DNA of 64,000 nucleotides from CALKJP01 sp046299555 (GTDB lineage: Bacteria; Bacteroidota; Bacteroidia; JACCXN01): contig JBKBHS010000003.1 of the NCBI GenBank assembly GCA_046299555.1, forward strand, positions 1 to 64,000. The letters are read 5' to 3'. Shown here piece after piece: positions 45,262 through 54,096 of the stretch. The position numbers and the translations under genes are program-made. The notes under the pieces were generated by a model. The model did not search any database. It worked only from the letters and a program-made list of their open reading frames with translations, and was not told the origin of the DNA. Every line of letters begins with the position of its first letter. Within the stretch, counting starts at the first letter, position 1.

Positions 45262-45930
45262 TCAATAACTTTTCTTTGAAAAAACATAATAATTGGAGTA
45301 TATTAAAAATAAACAGAATGAAAGTACAAGCAGCGTATTACTCAATGTTATACTTGAATTAAAAAATGTTTCTAAAAATTTTAAAGGTAAATAATTAAAT
45401 TCAAAATTGAATTTTAGAAGTATTTTATTAATTATTTGTTCTAAAATTTGATATACATAGAAAAAAACAAATGCTTTAAAAAACGATTGAAAATAAAAAG
45501 TAAACAACAATAAAAGATAACTTAAAACACATAATACCATTAAACTTTTAATTGAGGGAGCTATTAAATATGAAAATAAAATTTGTTCTTCTTTAATTAA
45601 ATAAGCAACTCCATAACCCAATAAATTTAGCAACACTATTGCCACAGAAATTAAGAATAATAATGCTATGTAATAAAATAAATAGGATGTTCTATAGGTT
45701 AAATTTACCAAAAATTGCTGAATGATATTATTTGTAAAAACTCCATTAAATTCAAATCCAAGCCAAATAAGAATACCCCAAAACATGATATATGTAGCGC
45801 TGTAATCCGTTAAAAAACTAACTTCATTTGTATAATTTATAAAGAATATAAAAAATAGAATGTAGCACCATAAAAATAAAAATCCTTTGTTTTTACAAGT
45901 AATATAAAAGAGCTTATCCCAATTTTGCAT
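45262..45930 (-). CDS. ABC transporter membrane subunit-like protein
   Basis: From the ATG at 45930 the protein has 222 residues; TTG 45948 and ATG 45939 are also in frame. It has about six hydrophobic spans separated by short loops and ends YVFSKKSY. There is no sequence signature I can name. The start lies within the end of the ATPase gene (17-base overlap), so the two products are coupled and likely form one transporter. The substrate is unknown. Neighbouring exported beta-propeller-like proteins and a small lipoprotein suggest a peptide or lipid cargo, which is inference. Confidence 0.7.
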   Translation of the reverse strand: MQNWDKLFYITCKNKGFLFLWCYILFFIFFINYTNEVSFLTDYSATYIMFWGILIWLGFEFNGVFTNNIIQQFLVNLTYRTSYLFYYIALLFLISVAIVLLNLLGYGVAYLIKEEQILFSYLIAPSIKSLMVLCVLSYLLLLFTFYFQSFFKAFVFFYVYQILEQIINKILLKFNFEFNYLPLKFLETFFNSSITLSNTLLVLSFCLFLIYSNYYVFSKKSY

Positions 45931-46558
45931 ATATCTCATCAGCAGCAATTTTTATGTTTGAATATTTTTGTAGCATCTCATCCATTGTAAATTTTTGTGA
46001 TACTTTCCCTTTATGAATAAATATAATATGAGTACATAAATTTTCGAGGTGTGAAATTTGATGAGTTGAAATTAAAATAGTTTTATTTTTTAATTCATTT
46101 GTAATGTAATCAATTATTATGTCAGTTGACTTAAAATCTAATCCGTTAAAAGGTTCATCCAATAGTAAAATATCTTTATTTATAATACTTAAAAATGCTG
46201 CTCTTTTTTTATATCCTAAAGATAATTGATTAAACTTTTTATTTTTAAACTCATCAAAACATATAAACTTTTCAGTAGTTGTATTAGGCACTATATCATA
46301 AATCTTAAAAAAATCTTTTACCGTTAAATAGTTGTTTATCTTAATTTCATCAAATAAAAATCCAATTGTTTTATCTGAGTAATAAATATTACCCACATAG
46401 TTTTTATTTAATCCGGAAATACACTTTAAAAGAGTAGTTTTTCCGCTTCCATTTACCCCTATTAATGCTACTCTTTCACCTTCATCAAATGAAAGAGTAA
46501 CATTGTTTAATACAATTTGATGCTTATATTTAGCGGTAAGATTATTTATTTGAATCAT
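45914..46558 (-). CDS. ABC transporter ATP-binding protein
   Basis: The protein has 214 residues. It carries Walker A GVNGSGKT, a degenerate signature LSLGYKKR, Walker B ILLLDEPFNGLD and the switch His in ISTHQ. The small size and the CcmA/BcrA-like lid fit the exporters of the drug, bacteriocin and gliding type. It starts eight bases after a lipoprotein gene and overlaps the permease gene, so all three are one transcript. Confidence 0.93.
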   Translation of the reverse strand: MIQINNLTAKYKHQIVLNNVTLSFDEGERVALIGVNGSGKTTLLKCISGLNKNYVGNIYYSDKTIGFLFDEIKINNYLTVKDFFKIYDIVPNTTTEKFICFDEFKNKKFNQLSLGYKKRAAFLSIINKDILLLDEPFNGLDFKSTDIIIDYITNELKNKTILISTHQISHLENLCTHIIFIHKGKVSQKFTMDEMLQKYSNIKIAADEIYAKLG

Positions 46559-46565
46559 GAATAAA

Positions 46566-47729
46566 TTAATTACTTTTTATAAAAGTAAATTTATAAAAAG
46601 TAATTAGAGAGTCGTTGTTTAAGGCTTTTGAAAAATAAAATTCGTTTTTATGAGCAAATTTATGAAAACCTGAAAGGCTATCAGGAACGATAATTTCATC
46701 TATCAATTGATTTTTTTCATTAATTATCATTAAATTCTTTGGTCGAACATCCATGCCTTTCCCTTGAAATTTTTTATTGTGTTGTTTATGAAAGTAAAGT
46801 TGTGCTTTTAATTTATTGTGAGGATTAAAAATTATTTGACCATAAAAGGGCTCATTATAGTAATAATGAAATATGTCGTCATTTTCAGACAATGATTTGT
46901 ATGGTTGATGAAATTTAGAATATAATTGAGAATAAGAGATTCTGCTATCTGTTAAATTAAATGATAAATAATTATTAGAAGGATTATTACAAACAATTTG
47001 AGAATCTAAAAAACACAAATAAAAACTAGAATAAATACCTCTTTTTAAATAATCAGGAACTGAAGGTACTCTAAGACTTAAAGTATCAATAGATTTATTT
47101 GAAAAATTATATTTTGCAACTATTGGATAGTTATATTCATTTTCATAAAACAAACCATTTTCTTCTTCTATAAAATCATTATATATAGCCGGCATGGTTT
47201 TAAAATAAAGCTCATTATTGATAATGAATATTTGTTTGTTGAAAGTATTATTAACCGGATAAAAAGCAATACTTAATCCTAATGTACTAAATATTTTATT
47301 TTTGTATAAAGAATCAACTAAAACAATAGTTGTATCTGCACCCATTTTATATTTGAATAAATTTCCTGAAAAAGCAGCTAAAAAATAAAATGTTGAATCG
47401 TGAAGTGTTACAAAAGGGGCATTATTGGATACACGATAATTTTCAGGATATTTTAATTTAGCAACAATGGTATTAAAATTTTTAATTATAAAAATGCTGT
47501 CATTAGAATTATCACCAATAAAATAAATATCGTTATTAAAAGAAAAATAATCTTTTAACTTCCAATCTAATTTAGTATTTAATATTTTAGATGGATTTAC
47601 AATTGTAATACTATCTGTTTTTAGATTCATCAAAAAAGAGTCTGAGTTAATATCAGACTCTTTTTCGCGATTATTTTTACAAGCAATATTTAATATTGTT
47701 ATTAAAAATATGAGGAGATAAATTTTCAC
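46566..47729 (-). CDS. DUF4221-like beta-propeller lipoprotein B
   Basis: The protein has 387 residues with a lipoprotein signal ending LNIAC. The mature part has repeated short strands with aromatic ends (NDIYFIGDNSND, FVTLHDSTFYFLAAFSGNLFKYKMG, KAQLYFHKQHNKKFQGKGMDV), as in beta-propellers of the DUF4221 and BF3164-like groups of Bacteroidota. Length and layout match the lipoprotein encoded at 48358-49521, so they may be distant paralogues. The ABC ATPase follows by eight bases. No function is known for the group. Confidence 0.65.
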   Translation of the reverse strand: MKIYLLIFLITILNIACKNNREKESDINSDSFLMNLKTDSITIVNPSKILNTKLDWKLKDYFSFNNDIYFIGDNSNDSIFIIKNFNTIVAKLKYPENYRVSNNAPFVTLHDSTFYFLAAFSGNLFKYKMGADTTIVLVDSLYKNKIFSTLGLSIAFYPVNNTFNKQIFIINNELYFKTMPAIYNDFIEEENGLFYENEYNYPIVAKYNFSNKSIDTLSLRVPSVPDYLKRGIYSSFYLCFLDSQIVCNNPSNNYLSFNLTDSRISYSQLYSKFHQPYKSLSENDDIFHYYYNEPFYGQIIFNPHNKLKAQLYFHKQHNKKFQGKGMDVRPKNLMIINEKNQLIDEIIVPDSLSGFHKFAHKNEFYFSKALNNDSLITFYKFTFIKSN

Positions 47730-47921
47730 TTTAAAGTTTATTAATACTGATAATTTGAAATAATTAATGGGTAATTTTAGCTCAAATTACGCAATTTAAA
47801 AATTTTATGCTTTACAAAAGACGAATGAATCTTCAATTACGAAATTGCCTGCGGTAAGTAGAAACATTTTAAATGCCATCCTCATTTCCCAAAAATTTAT
47901 ACAATAGTTTATTGTAGATTT

Positions 47922-48368
47922 TTAATTATATTTTTTAATTATTTCGTTCAAATTTTTATCAATATTATCTATATTTAGTTGTTTAATTGACACTATTTTA
48001 TTTTCATGTACCTCTACTATACCCAGTGACGAAATTCCTATATCTCTTCTCATAATTACGGCATTCGGAACAATGATATTTCTTTCATTTTTTAGAATAT
48101 CTTCATCGTTATTATTTACTATATCTTCGTTTATTAAATATACTATATTGTTACTTTTATTTGTTTTACAATATTCATAAAGCTTTTTAACACAATACAT
48201 ACACATTTGTTGCTTAATAACAACGATTGCTAATTTTTTATTTTTTAAATCTTTACTGTTTTTAGAATAGGTTTTTATTAATGCATTTAAATTATTAAAT
48301 CTTTCTGTTTGCTCATTAATTGGAACTGATATTGCAATGAATATTATAAATAATTGCTTAATTAACAT
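47922..48368 (-). CDS. Small exported protein with a CxxC motif (thioredoxin-like?)
   Basis: The protein has 148 residues. A hydrophobic N-terminus (KQLFIIFIAISVPI) suggests export. The segment KLAIVVIKQQMCMYCVKKLYEYC has a strand followed by C-M-Y-C and a helix, as in the thioredoxin fold; later VPNAVIMRRD could supply the cis-Pro region. It may transfer disulfides or electrons to a partner. Its start overlaps the end of the preceding lipoprotein gene by 11 bases. A gap of 192 bases, with nothing I recognise, follows before the next gene. Confidence 0.6.
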   Translation of the reverse strand: MLIKQLFIIFIAISVPINEQTERFNNLNALIKTYSKNSKDLKNKKLAIVVIKQQMCMYCVKKLYEYCKTNKSNNIVYLINEDIVNNNDEDILKNERNIIVPNAVIMRRDIGISSLGIVEVHENKIVSIKQLNIDNIDKNLNEIIKKYN

Positions 48369-49521
48369 ATTTATCTATATCTAAAATTATATATTTTAAT
48401 TTGTTTTCTTTTAAATGAGGTTGAAATTCATGATTAATTCCAATGGCTAAACCTTCTTTCATAACAAATATTCCCGGATTGGAAAAACTAAAGGTATAAT
48501 TATTATTATATACAACTTCGTTTAACTTATTAAAATTACTATCAAATATTAGTAATGAAAAATCAGCATCAATATACGAATTTACTGTACCATTTTCTTC
48601 CTTATAGTTAATCCTATGCCTGTATATTACATAGTACAATTTTCGATACTTGTCCCATAATAATGAATATACCAAAGGACATTCAATTAAAAATTTATCA
48701 ATATATAACGGATCTTCTTTAGCCTTTTTAAAATCATATTTTAAGAATGGTGTTTTATACTTACTATTTATTGGAACTGATGATTTTAAATTTCCATTCA
48801 TATTATAAACATAAAAGCTATCGCATTTTGAATAAATTAAAATGAATAAACTATCTTCATTATTAAAGTGTAATCTAGGTGAAGGATATAAAATTGATCT
48901 ATAGTTGTATGCACAGTTATAATATGGTGCAAACGATTTTATCTTAATTAGCCTTGAATTATTATCATCAAAATTTGCCTGAACGATATTTTTATTTGAA
49001 TATTCTTTTAGCGGATTTTTTGAAATTAGACGCTGTATAAAATAAATTTCTTTTGTATTATGAAAATAATATAGCTTTGTATCATTTGCAATTTCCAAAG
49101 CATCGCCTTCGTTGGTAAAATGTGGATAACTCCAGCTTTTTTTCACTTCACCATTTTGATTAATTAAAAGAATTTTATTGTTATTGGTTGCTACGTATAT
49201 ACTATCTAAATTGTGAATATATGAACAATGCACTTTGTAAAATGCATCAATTTGGCTCCATATTTTTTGAACATGTATGGTATCAAAATCTTGTGTTTTT
49301 AGGTTATATAACAATATTACTTTATTATAATTATCATCTATTTTTAAATAATCATCCTGATTAATTTTAACTATTAAATCTTCTCTTAATTTAAGCGGTG
49401 GTGTATTATATGTGTTTATTTCCAAAGTGTCTTTAACATATATGGTAGAATATATTTTTTCAGGCTGTGCGCAGGAGTTTAGCGTAACAAATAAAAAAAG
49501 TATTATTATAAATTGTATCAT
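48358..49521 (-). CDS. DUF4221-like beta-propeller lipoprotein A
   Basis: The protein has 387 residues with a lipoprotein signal ending TLNSCAQ. Repeated strand patterns such as DSIYVATNNNKILLINQNGEVKKSWSYP and DSLFILIYSKCDSFYVYNMNGNLKSSVPI indicate a six-bladed propeller, and the C-terminus GLAIGINHEFQPHLKENKLKYIILDI resembles DUF4221 proteins. It sits between the small interrupted lipoprotein gene and the CxxC protein gene, on the same strand. Such propeller lipoproteins in Bacteroidota often neighbour small exported peptides; the role is unknown. Confidence 0.65.
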   Translation of the reverse strand: MIQFIIILFLFVTLNSCAQPEKIYSTIYVKDTLEINTYNTPPLKLREDLIVKINQDDYLKIDDNYNKVILLYNLKTQDFDTIHVQKIWSQIDAFYKVHCSYIHNLDSIYVATNNNKILLINQNGEVKKSWSYPHFTNEGDALEIANDTKLYYFHNTKEIYFIQRLISKNPLKEYSNKNIVQANFDDNNSRLIKIKSFAPYYNCAYNYRSILYPSPRLHFNNEDSLFILIYSKCDSFYVYNMNGNLKSSVPINSKYKTPFLKYDFKKAKEDPLYIDKFLIECPLVYSLLWDKYRKLYYVIYRHRINYKEENGTVNSYIDADFSLLIFDSNFNKLNEVVYNNNYTFSFSNPGIFVMKEGLAIGINHEFQPHLKENKLKYIILDIDKYVN

Positions 49522-49564
49522 ATAGTTGCTTTTAGAAAGCGGAGAAAATTCTCCGCTTTAATAA

Positions 49565-50059
49565 TTATAATTCTACTTTAAAAAACTTATAATTTACTTC
49601 ATTATTATCTATAATTTCATAAAAACGGTACATTATTCTATCTTCATACACCATTTTTTGTGCATGTAAATCGCCTGATGTAAATTTAGCATAAACTTCT
49701 CTATCGTCTTTTATAAATTCAAGTTCGGTACCATCAATTTCATTTAAGAAAAAATTTGCCAATGCCTCTGGGCCTGAATTTATTGCATTATCCAAACTCT
49801 CCATAGTTGCAATTCCGGGAATCCATAATTGACAGTTTTTGGCTGAGCCTTTTTTACAATTCTATTTTCCATTTTCATCAGGACTATAATCATAAATCCA
49901 TGGAGTCCAATGACCCGGGCCTACTTTTTCGTTATTGTTTTCAACATTACTTTTAGTTGTACTTGATGTAAATTTTTGACCATAAAATTGATCGTCAACT
50001 TTATTGCAAGCAAAAAAAATTATTGCTGCAACACTAAAAATACTTAAATCTTTTTTCAT
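49565..50059 (-). pseudogene. Small lipoprotein gene interrupted by one in-frame TAG
   Basis: From the ATG at 50059 the frame encodes a lipoprotein-like signal (MKKDLSIFSVAAIIFFAC) and a polar stretch ending GPGHWTPWIYDYSPDENGK, then TAG at 49862-49864. The same frame stays open without a gap for 99 more codons (NCKKGSAKNCQLWIPGI, then MESLDNAINSGPEALANFF to the end). So this is one gene of about 165 codons with a single nonsense codon, not two genes. It could be a recent pseudogene, a suppressed stop, or two products with re-initiation at ATG 49804. Two hairpins lie in the leader (50074-50096 and 50103-50124). Confidence 0.65.
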
Positions 50060-50170
50060 AAAAATTAATTTAAGCGCTACTTTTTTAGATGAGCGCATTA
50101 CCTGTGTTTTTACCTAAAAACACAAGGCAATTATATATATGCAAATTTTTTACAAAAATTTTTAAACAAA

Positions 50171-50199
50171 AAAACTCCCGACATTTTGCCGGGAGTTTT
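50171..50199 (-). terminator. Terminator of the pyrophosphatase gene
   Basis: AAAACTCCCG (50171-50180) pairs perfectly with CGGGAGTTTT (50190-50199). On the minus strand a T-rich tail follows. It lies 20 bases after the stop of the pyrophosphatase gene. Confidence 0.88.
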
Positions 50200-50218
50200 T
50201 ATTTTGATGTTACAACAT

Positions 50219-52918
50219 TTATTTTTTTGCCATCAGGCGTATGTTAAAATACATATCGTCATGTATAAAGTTATCGGCAAATTCACTAAAGAAAGTTTTT
50301 GATTTGAACTTTATGCCATACTTTGTTCTATCTACATTAAATAATGATTCAGCCATTAATACTTCATCGCCCATTTGAATAATGCGAGCCACAAAATTTA
50401 TTTCATTGGTAATATTTTTAATGGTTAAATCGGCTTTAACTTTATACGAATTTCCTTCTATGGTTTCAACTCCGGTAATGTTTAGCTTTGCTTGAGGAAA
50501 TGAGTCAACATTAAAAAAATCAGGAGCTTTTAAATGGCCTACCAATTTTGCATTGTTTTCATCATCGGCAGGAATATCTAAGCAAACTATTGAATTCATA
50601 TCAATAATAAATTCACCACCGGTAAATACTCCATTTTCAACCAATAAATTTCCCGAAGCAATTTTTACAGTACCATTATGTTGCCCTCCTACTTTTTTAC
50701 CTATCCACTCTAATTGTGCACTTTCAGTATCAACTATGTAATTACCATCTTGTAAAACGGCAGGAGCAATTACATGGGCTGTATTAGTATTATCATTATG
50801 TTCATGATTTGCATCTACAGCAATGTGAGGAGCAATGATTAGCGATACTATTGACATTAATTTAATCAAGATATTCATCGAAGGGCCAGAAGTATCTTTA
50901 AATGGGTCTCCAACGGTATCACCTGTTACTGAAGCTTTGTGCGGTTCTGATTTTTTGTAATATATCTGACCATTTATCTCTACCCCTTTTTCAAAAGATT
51001 TTTTAGCATTATCCCATGCGCCACCTGCATTATTTTGAAACATTCCCATTAATACTCCTGAAACTGTAACCCCTGCTAATACACCTCCTAATACTTCCGG
51101 GCCAAAAATAAATCCTACAATAACCGGTACGATTAATGCAATAGCACCGGGTAGCACCATTTCTCTAATACTTGCTTTGGTAGATATCTCAACGCATTTT
51201 TCATATTCAGGCTTAGCTTTGTATTCCATTATTCCCGGAATTTCGCGGAACTGTCTGCGCACTTCGTTTACCATATCCATGGCTGCACGACCAACTGCTG
51301 CAATAGCCAATGAAGAAAATATAAATGGAATCATAGCACCAATGAATAATCCTGCCAACACATCAGCTTTGTAAATATCTATGGCATTAATTCCTGCAAC
51401 TCCTACAAAGGCAGCAAATAATGCTAATGATGTTAATGCCGCTGAAGCAATTGCAAAACCTTTTCCTGTAGCTGCTGTGGTATTACCTACTGCATCTAAA
51501 TTATCGGTGCGATGACGAACCTCTTCGGGCAACTGGCTCATTTCTGCAATACCACCTGCATTATCGGCAATGGGGCCAAAAGCATCAATGGCTAATTGCA
51601 TGGCTGTGGTTGCCATCATACCTGCTGCTGCAATGGCTACACCGTATAATCCGGCTAATGCATACGAACCATAAATTCCTGCTGCTAATACTAATATTGG
51701 CATAACAGTACTTTCCATACCAACTGATAAACCTCCAATAATGTTAGTTGCATGACCGGTTGCAGATTGCTTTATAATTGAATTTACAGGACGTTTGCCC
51801 ATTGCAGTGTAATACTCGGTAATGATGCTCATTAATGCGCCTACCACTAATCCAAGCGCAATGGATAAAAACACTTGCGTATTGGTAAACTCAACCCCTC
51901 TTATATTCATAGTTTCCGGTAACATCCACTTAACGATAAAAAATGATGCTACAGCCGTTAATATTATAGACGACCAATTTCCCATATTTAATGCGGCTTG
52001 TACATTACCATTTTCATCTTTTACACGTACAAACATCATCCCTACTATAGAGAATATTAAACCTACACCTGCAATAACCATAGGTAACAATACAGGTGCA
52101 ATGCCTCCAAAATTATCGTTTGAAACAATTTCTCTTCCTAATACCATGGTTGCTAATATGGTTGCCACATACGAACCAAATAAATCAGCACCCATTCCGG
52201 CAACATCACCTACATTATCACCTACATTATCTGCAATAGTGGCAGGATTACGAACATCATCTTCTGGTATTCCTGCTTCTACTTTACCAACTAAATCTGC
52301 TCCTACGTCAGCTGCTTTGGTATATATACCGCCTCCTACACGTGCAAATAAAGCAATCGATTCAGCGCCCAATGAGAATCCGGCTAATACTTCTAATGCT
52401 TTTTCCATTTCAATACCATTTACACCTGCACCGGTACTTACCACATACATATTGTAAAATACGATAAATAATGAACCTAAGCCTAATACAGCTAAGCCTG
52501 CAACACCAATACCCATTACAGAACCACCTGTAAACGAAACTTGTAAAGCTTTTGATAAGCTGGTACGTGCAGCTTGAGTGGTACGAACATTGGATTTAGT
52601 AGCTATATTCATGCCTATATAACCCGCAAAGGCCGAAAACACAGCTCCAATGATAAATGATATGGCAATAATTGGACTAGAAGTTTCTACCGTTGTTCCG
52701 GACCAAGCCAATAATACGGCTGCAATAACAACAAAATAAGACAATATTTTCCATTCAGCTTTTAAAAAGGCTAAAGCCCCTTTTGCTATATATCCGGCTA
52801 ATTCCTGCATGTTTGATTCACCGGCATCTTGTTTAGAAATCCATGCTGATTTAACAGCCATAATAATTAAACCGATAATTCCTAAGGTTGGTACTAAATA
52901 AATTACTAAATCATTCAT
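50219..52918 (-). CDS. hppA: Membrane ion-translocating pyrophosphatase fused to a YceI domain
   Basis: The protein has 899 residues. The first 690 or so are a complete membrane pyrophosphatase with 15-16 spans. The substrate site is DVGADLVGKVEAGIPEDD followed by NPATIADNVGDNVGD, and GNTTAATGKG has Ala where potassium-independent enzymes have Lys, so it should be potassium-dependent. A His/Asn-rich linker leads to a YceI-like lipocalin domain (about 724-899: SAQLEWIGKKVGGQHNG, LVGHLKAPDFFNVDSFP, LTIKNITNEI, RTKYGIKF). The C-terminus of this enzyme faces the periplasm, where YceI proteins work. It pumps H+ or Na+ with the energy of pyrophosphate. The fusion looks genuine: one frame, no stop. 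Confidence 0.93.
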   Translation of the reverse strand: MNDLVIYLVPTLGIIGLIIMAVKSAWISKQDAGESNMQELAGYIAKGALAFLKAEWKILSYFVVIAAVLLAWSGTTVETSSPIIAISFIIGAVFSAFAGYIGMNIATKSNVRTTQAARTSLSKALQVSFTGGSVMGIGVAGLAVLGLGSLFIVFYNMYVVSTGAGVNGIEMEKALEVLAGFSLGAESIALFARVGGGIYTKAADVGADLVGKVEAGIPEDDVRNPATIADNVGDNVGDVAGMGADLFGSYVATILATMVLGREIVSNDNFGGIAPVLLPMVIAGVGLIFSIVGMMFVRVKDENGNVQAALNMGNWSSIILTAVASFFIVKWMLPETMNIRGVEFTNTQVFLSIALGLVVGALMSIITEYYTAMGKRPVNSIIKQSATGHATNIIGGLSVGMESTVMPILVLAAGIYGSYALAGLYGVAIAAAGMMATTAMQLAIDAFGPIADNAGGIAEMSQLPEEVRHRTDNLDAVGNTTAATGKGFAIASAALTSLALFAAFVGVAGINAIDIYKADVLAGLFIGAMIPFIFSSLAIAAVGRAAMDMVNEVRRQFREIPGIMEYKAKPEYEKCVEISTKASIREMVLPGAIALIVPVIVGFIFGPEVLGGVLAGVTVSGVLMGMFQNNAGGAWDNAKKSFEKGVEINGQIYYKKSEPHKASVTGDTVGDPFKDTSGPSMNILIKLMSIVSLIIAPHIAVDANHEHNDNTNTAHVIAPAVLQDGNYIVDTESAQLEWIGKKVGGQHNGTVKIASGNLLVENGVFTGGEFIIDMNSIVCLDIPADDENNAKLVGHLKAPDFFNVDSFPQAKLNITGVETIEGNSYKVKADLTIKNITNEINFVARIIQMGDEVLMAESLFNVDRTKYGIKFKSKTFFSEFADNFIHDDMYFNIRLMAKK

Positions 52919-53002
52919 AACGCTAAATTGTGTGGTTTATTTATTTGTTAATAGTTACTTTACAAATTGAATTTCAACTGTATTAACCCAATTTTGGGGC
53001 TG

Positions 53003-53010
53003 CAAACATA
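53003..53010 (-). promoter_or_regulatory. -7 promoter element of the pyrophosphatase gene
   Basis: On the minus strand TATGTTTG matches TAnnTTTG in full. Transcription would start near 52997 with a leader of about 78 bases. The -33 region (TTTTC) is weak. Confidence 0.5.
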
Positions 53011-53020
53011 CTAAAAAAAA

Positions 53021-53053
53021 CGAAAATAAAAATCCTCCGATAAGCGGAGGATT
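53021..53053 (-). terminator. Terminator of the PDH E1-beta gene
   Basis: AATCCTCCG (53031-53039) pairs perfectly with CGGAGGATT (53045-53053), and on the minus strand a TTTTATTTTC tail follows. It isolates the PDH gene from the pyrophosphatase gene downstream. Confidence 0.85.
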
Positions 53054-53074
53054 AATCTATTTAAAACAAGCTTA

Positions 53075-54055
53075 TTAAGCTACATACATAACTTGTTTAA
53101 CGGCTTTGATAACACGCTCCGGATTAGGCAAGAACTCAGCTACAAGTGTAGGAGCGTATCCAAGCGGTGTATCAGCCGTTGTAATTCTTCTGATGGGAGC
53201 ATCGAGGTAATCGAATGCATCGCGCTGAACAGCAAAAGCTACTTCTGATGCTATACTTGCAAGTGGCCATGCTTCTTCAACAATAACTAATCGGTTTGTT
53301 TTTTTAACGGAGTTAATTATTGTTTCATAATCAATAGGACGAACCGTTCTTAAATCAACAATTTCAACACTAATTCCTTCTTTTGCTAATTCTTCTGCGG
53401 CAGCATAGGCTGTTTTAATTATTTTACCAAATGAAACAATGGTAACATCCGTTCCTTCTCTTTTAATATCTGCTTTACCGATTGGTAATAGATATTCCCC
53501 ATCCGGTACTTCACCAACATCGCCATACATTTGTTCCGATTCCATAAAAATAACAGGGTCATCGTCACGAATGGCAGATTTTAACAAGCCTTTCGCATCG
53601 TATGGATTTGATGGTACCACTACTTTTAATCCGGGACAGTTTGCATACCAGCTTTCAAAGGCTTGAGAGTGTTGAGCCGCCAATTGTCCGGCAGAAGCCG
53701 TTGGCCCTCTGAAAACTATAGGAATATTAAATTGTCCACCACTCATTTGGTACATTTTAGCAGCAGAATTTATAACTTGGTCAATAGCTACCAATGAAAA
53801 ATTAAAGGTCATAAATTCTATGATTGGACGTAATCCATTCATGGCTGCACCTACTCCTATACCGGCAAAACCAAGTTCTGCAATTGGAGTATCAATAACG
53901 CGCTTAGGACCAAATTCATCCAACATACCCTGGCTTACTTTGTAAGCGCCATTATATTCAGCAACTTCTTCGCCCATTAAAAAAATGCGTTCATCTCTAC
54001 GCATTTCTTCGCTCATGGCTTCGCGAAGTGCTTCTCTGAATTGTATCTTTCTCAT
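53075..54055 (-). CDS. pdhB: Pyruvate dehydrogenase E1 component, beta subunit
   Basis: The protein has 326 residues, typical for E1-beta. It begins IQFREALREAMSEEMRRDERIFLMGEEVAEYNGAYKVSQGM and contains DTPIAELGFAGIGVGAAMNGLRPIIEFM, GQLAAQHSQAFESWYANCPGLKVV and GKADIKREGTDVTIVSFG. It forms the alpha2beta2 thiamine-diphosphate enzyme with PdhA, which is not in the window. It could also serve a branched-chain complex, but the residues look PDH-like. A full -7 element lies 24 bases upstream. Confidence 0.93.
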   Translation of the reverse strand: MRKIQFREALREAMSEEMRRDERIFLMGEEVAEYNGAYKVSQGMLDEFGPKRVIDTPIAELGFAGIGVGAAMNGLRPIIEFMTFNFSLVAIDQVINSAAKMYQMSGGQFNIPIVFRGPTASAGQLAAQHSQAFESWYANCPGLKVVVPSNPYDAKGLLKSAIRDDDPVIFMESEQMYGDVGEVPDGEYLLPIGKADIKREGTDVTIVSFGKIIKTAYAAAEELAKEGISVEIVDLRTVRPIDYETIINSVKKTNRLVIVEEAWPLASIASEVAFAVQRDAFDYLDAPIRRITTADTPLGYAPTLVAEFLPNPERVIKAVKQVMYVA

Positions 54056-54078
54056 GTGTGTTTGCTTTATAAGGTCGT

Positions 54079-54086
54079 CAAAAGTA
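54079..54086 (-). promoter_or_regulatory. -7 promoter element of pdhB
   Basis: On the minus strand TACTTTTG matches TAnnTTTG in full, giving a start near 54073 and an 18-base leader. It lies in the 41-base gap after the hldD stop, so pdhB has its own promoter. Confidence 0.5.
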
Positions 54087-54096
54087 AGGAATATTT

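Noticed and set aside
47730..47921. Possible small gene or RNA in the gap between the two halves of the exported-protein cluster
   Set aside because: No frame with a plausible start, no strong hairpin and no T-run; only A/T-rich sequence is visible.
51822..52457. Long 211-codon frame antisense to the pyrophosphatase gene
   Set aside because: It is a shadow of a strongly conserved membrane-protein gene; the Pro/Thr/Asn-rich translation is typical of antisense frames.
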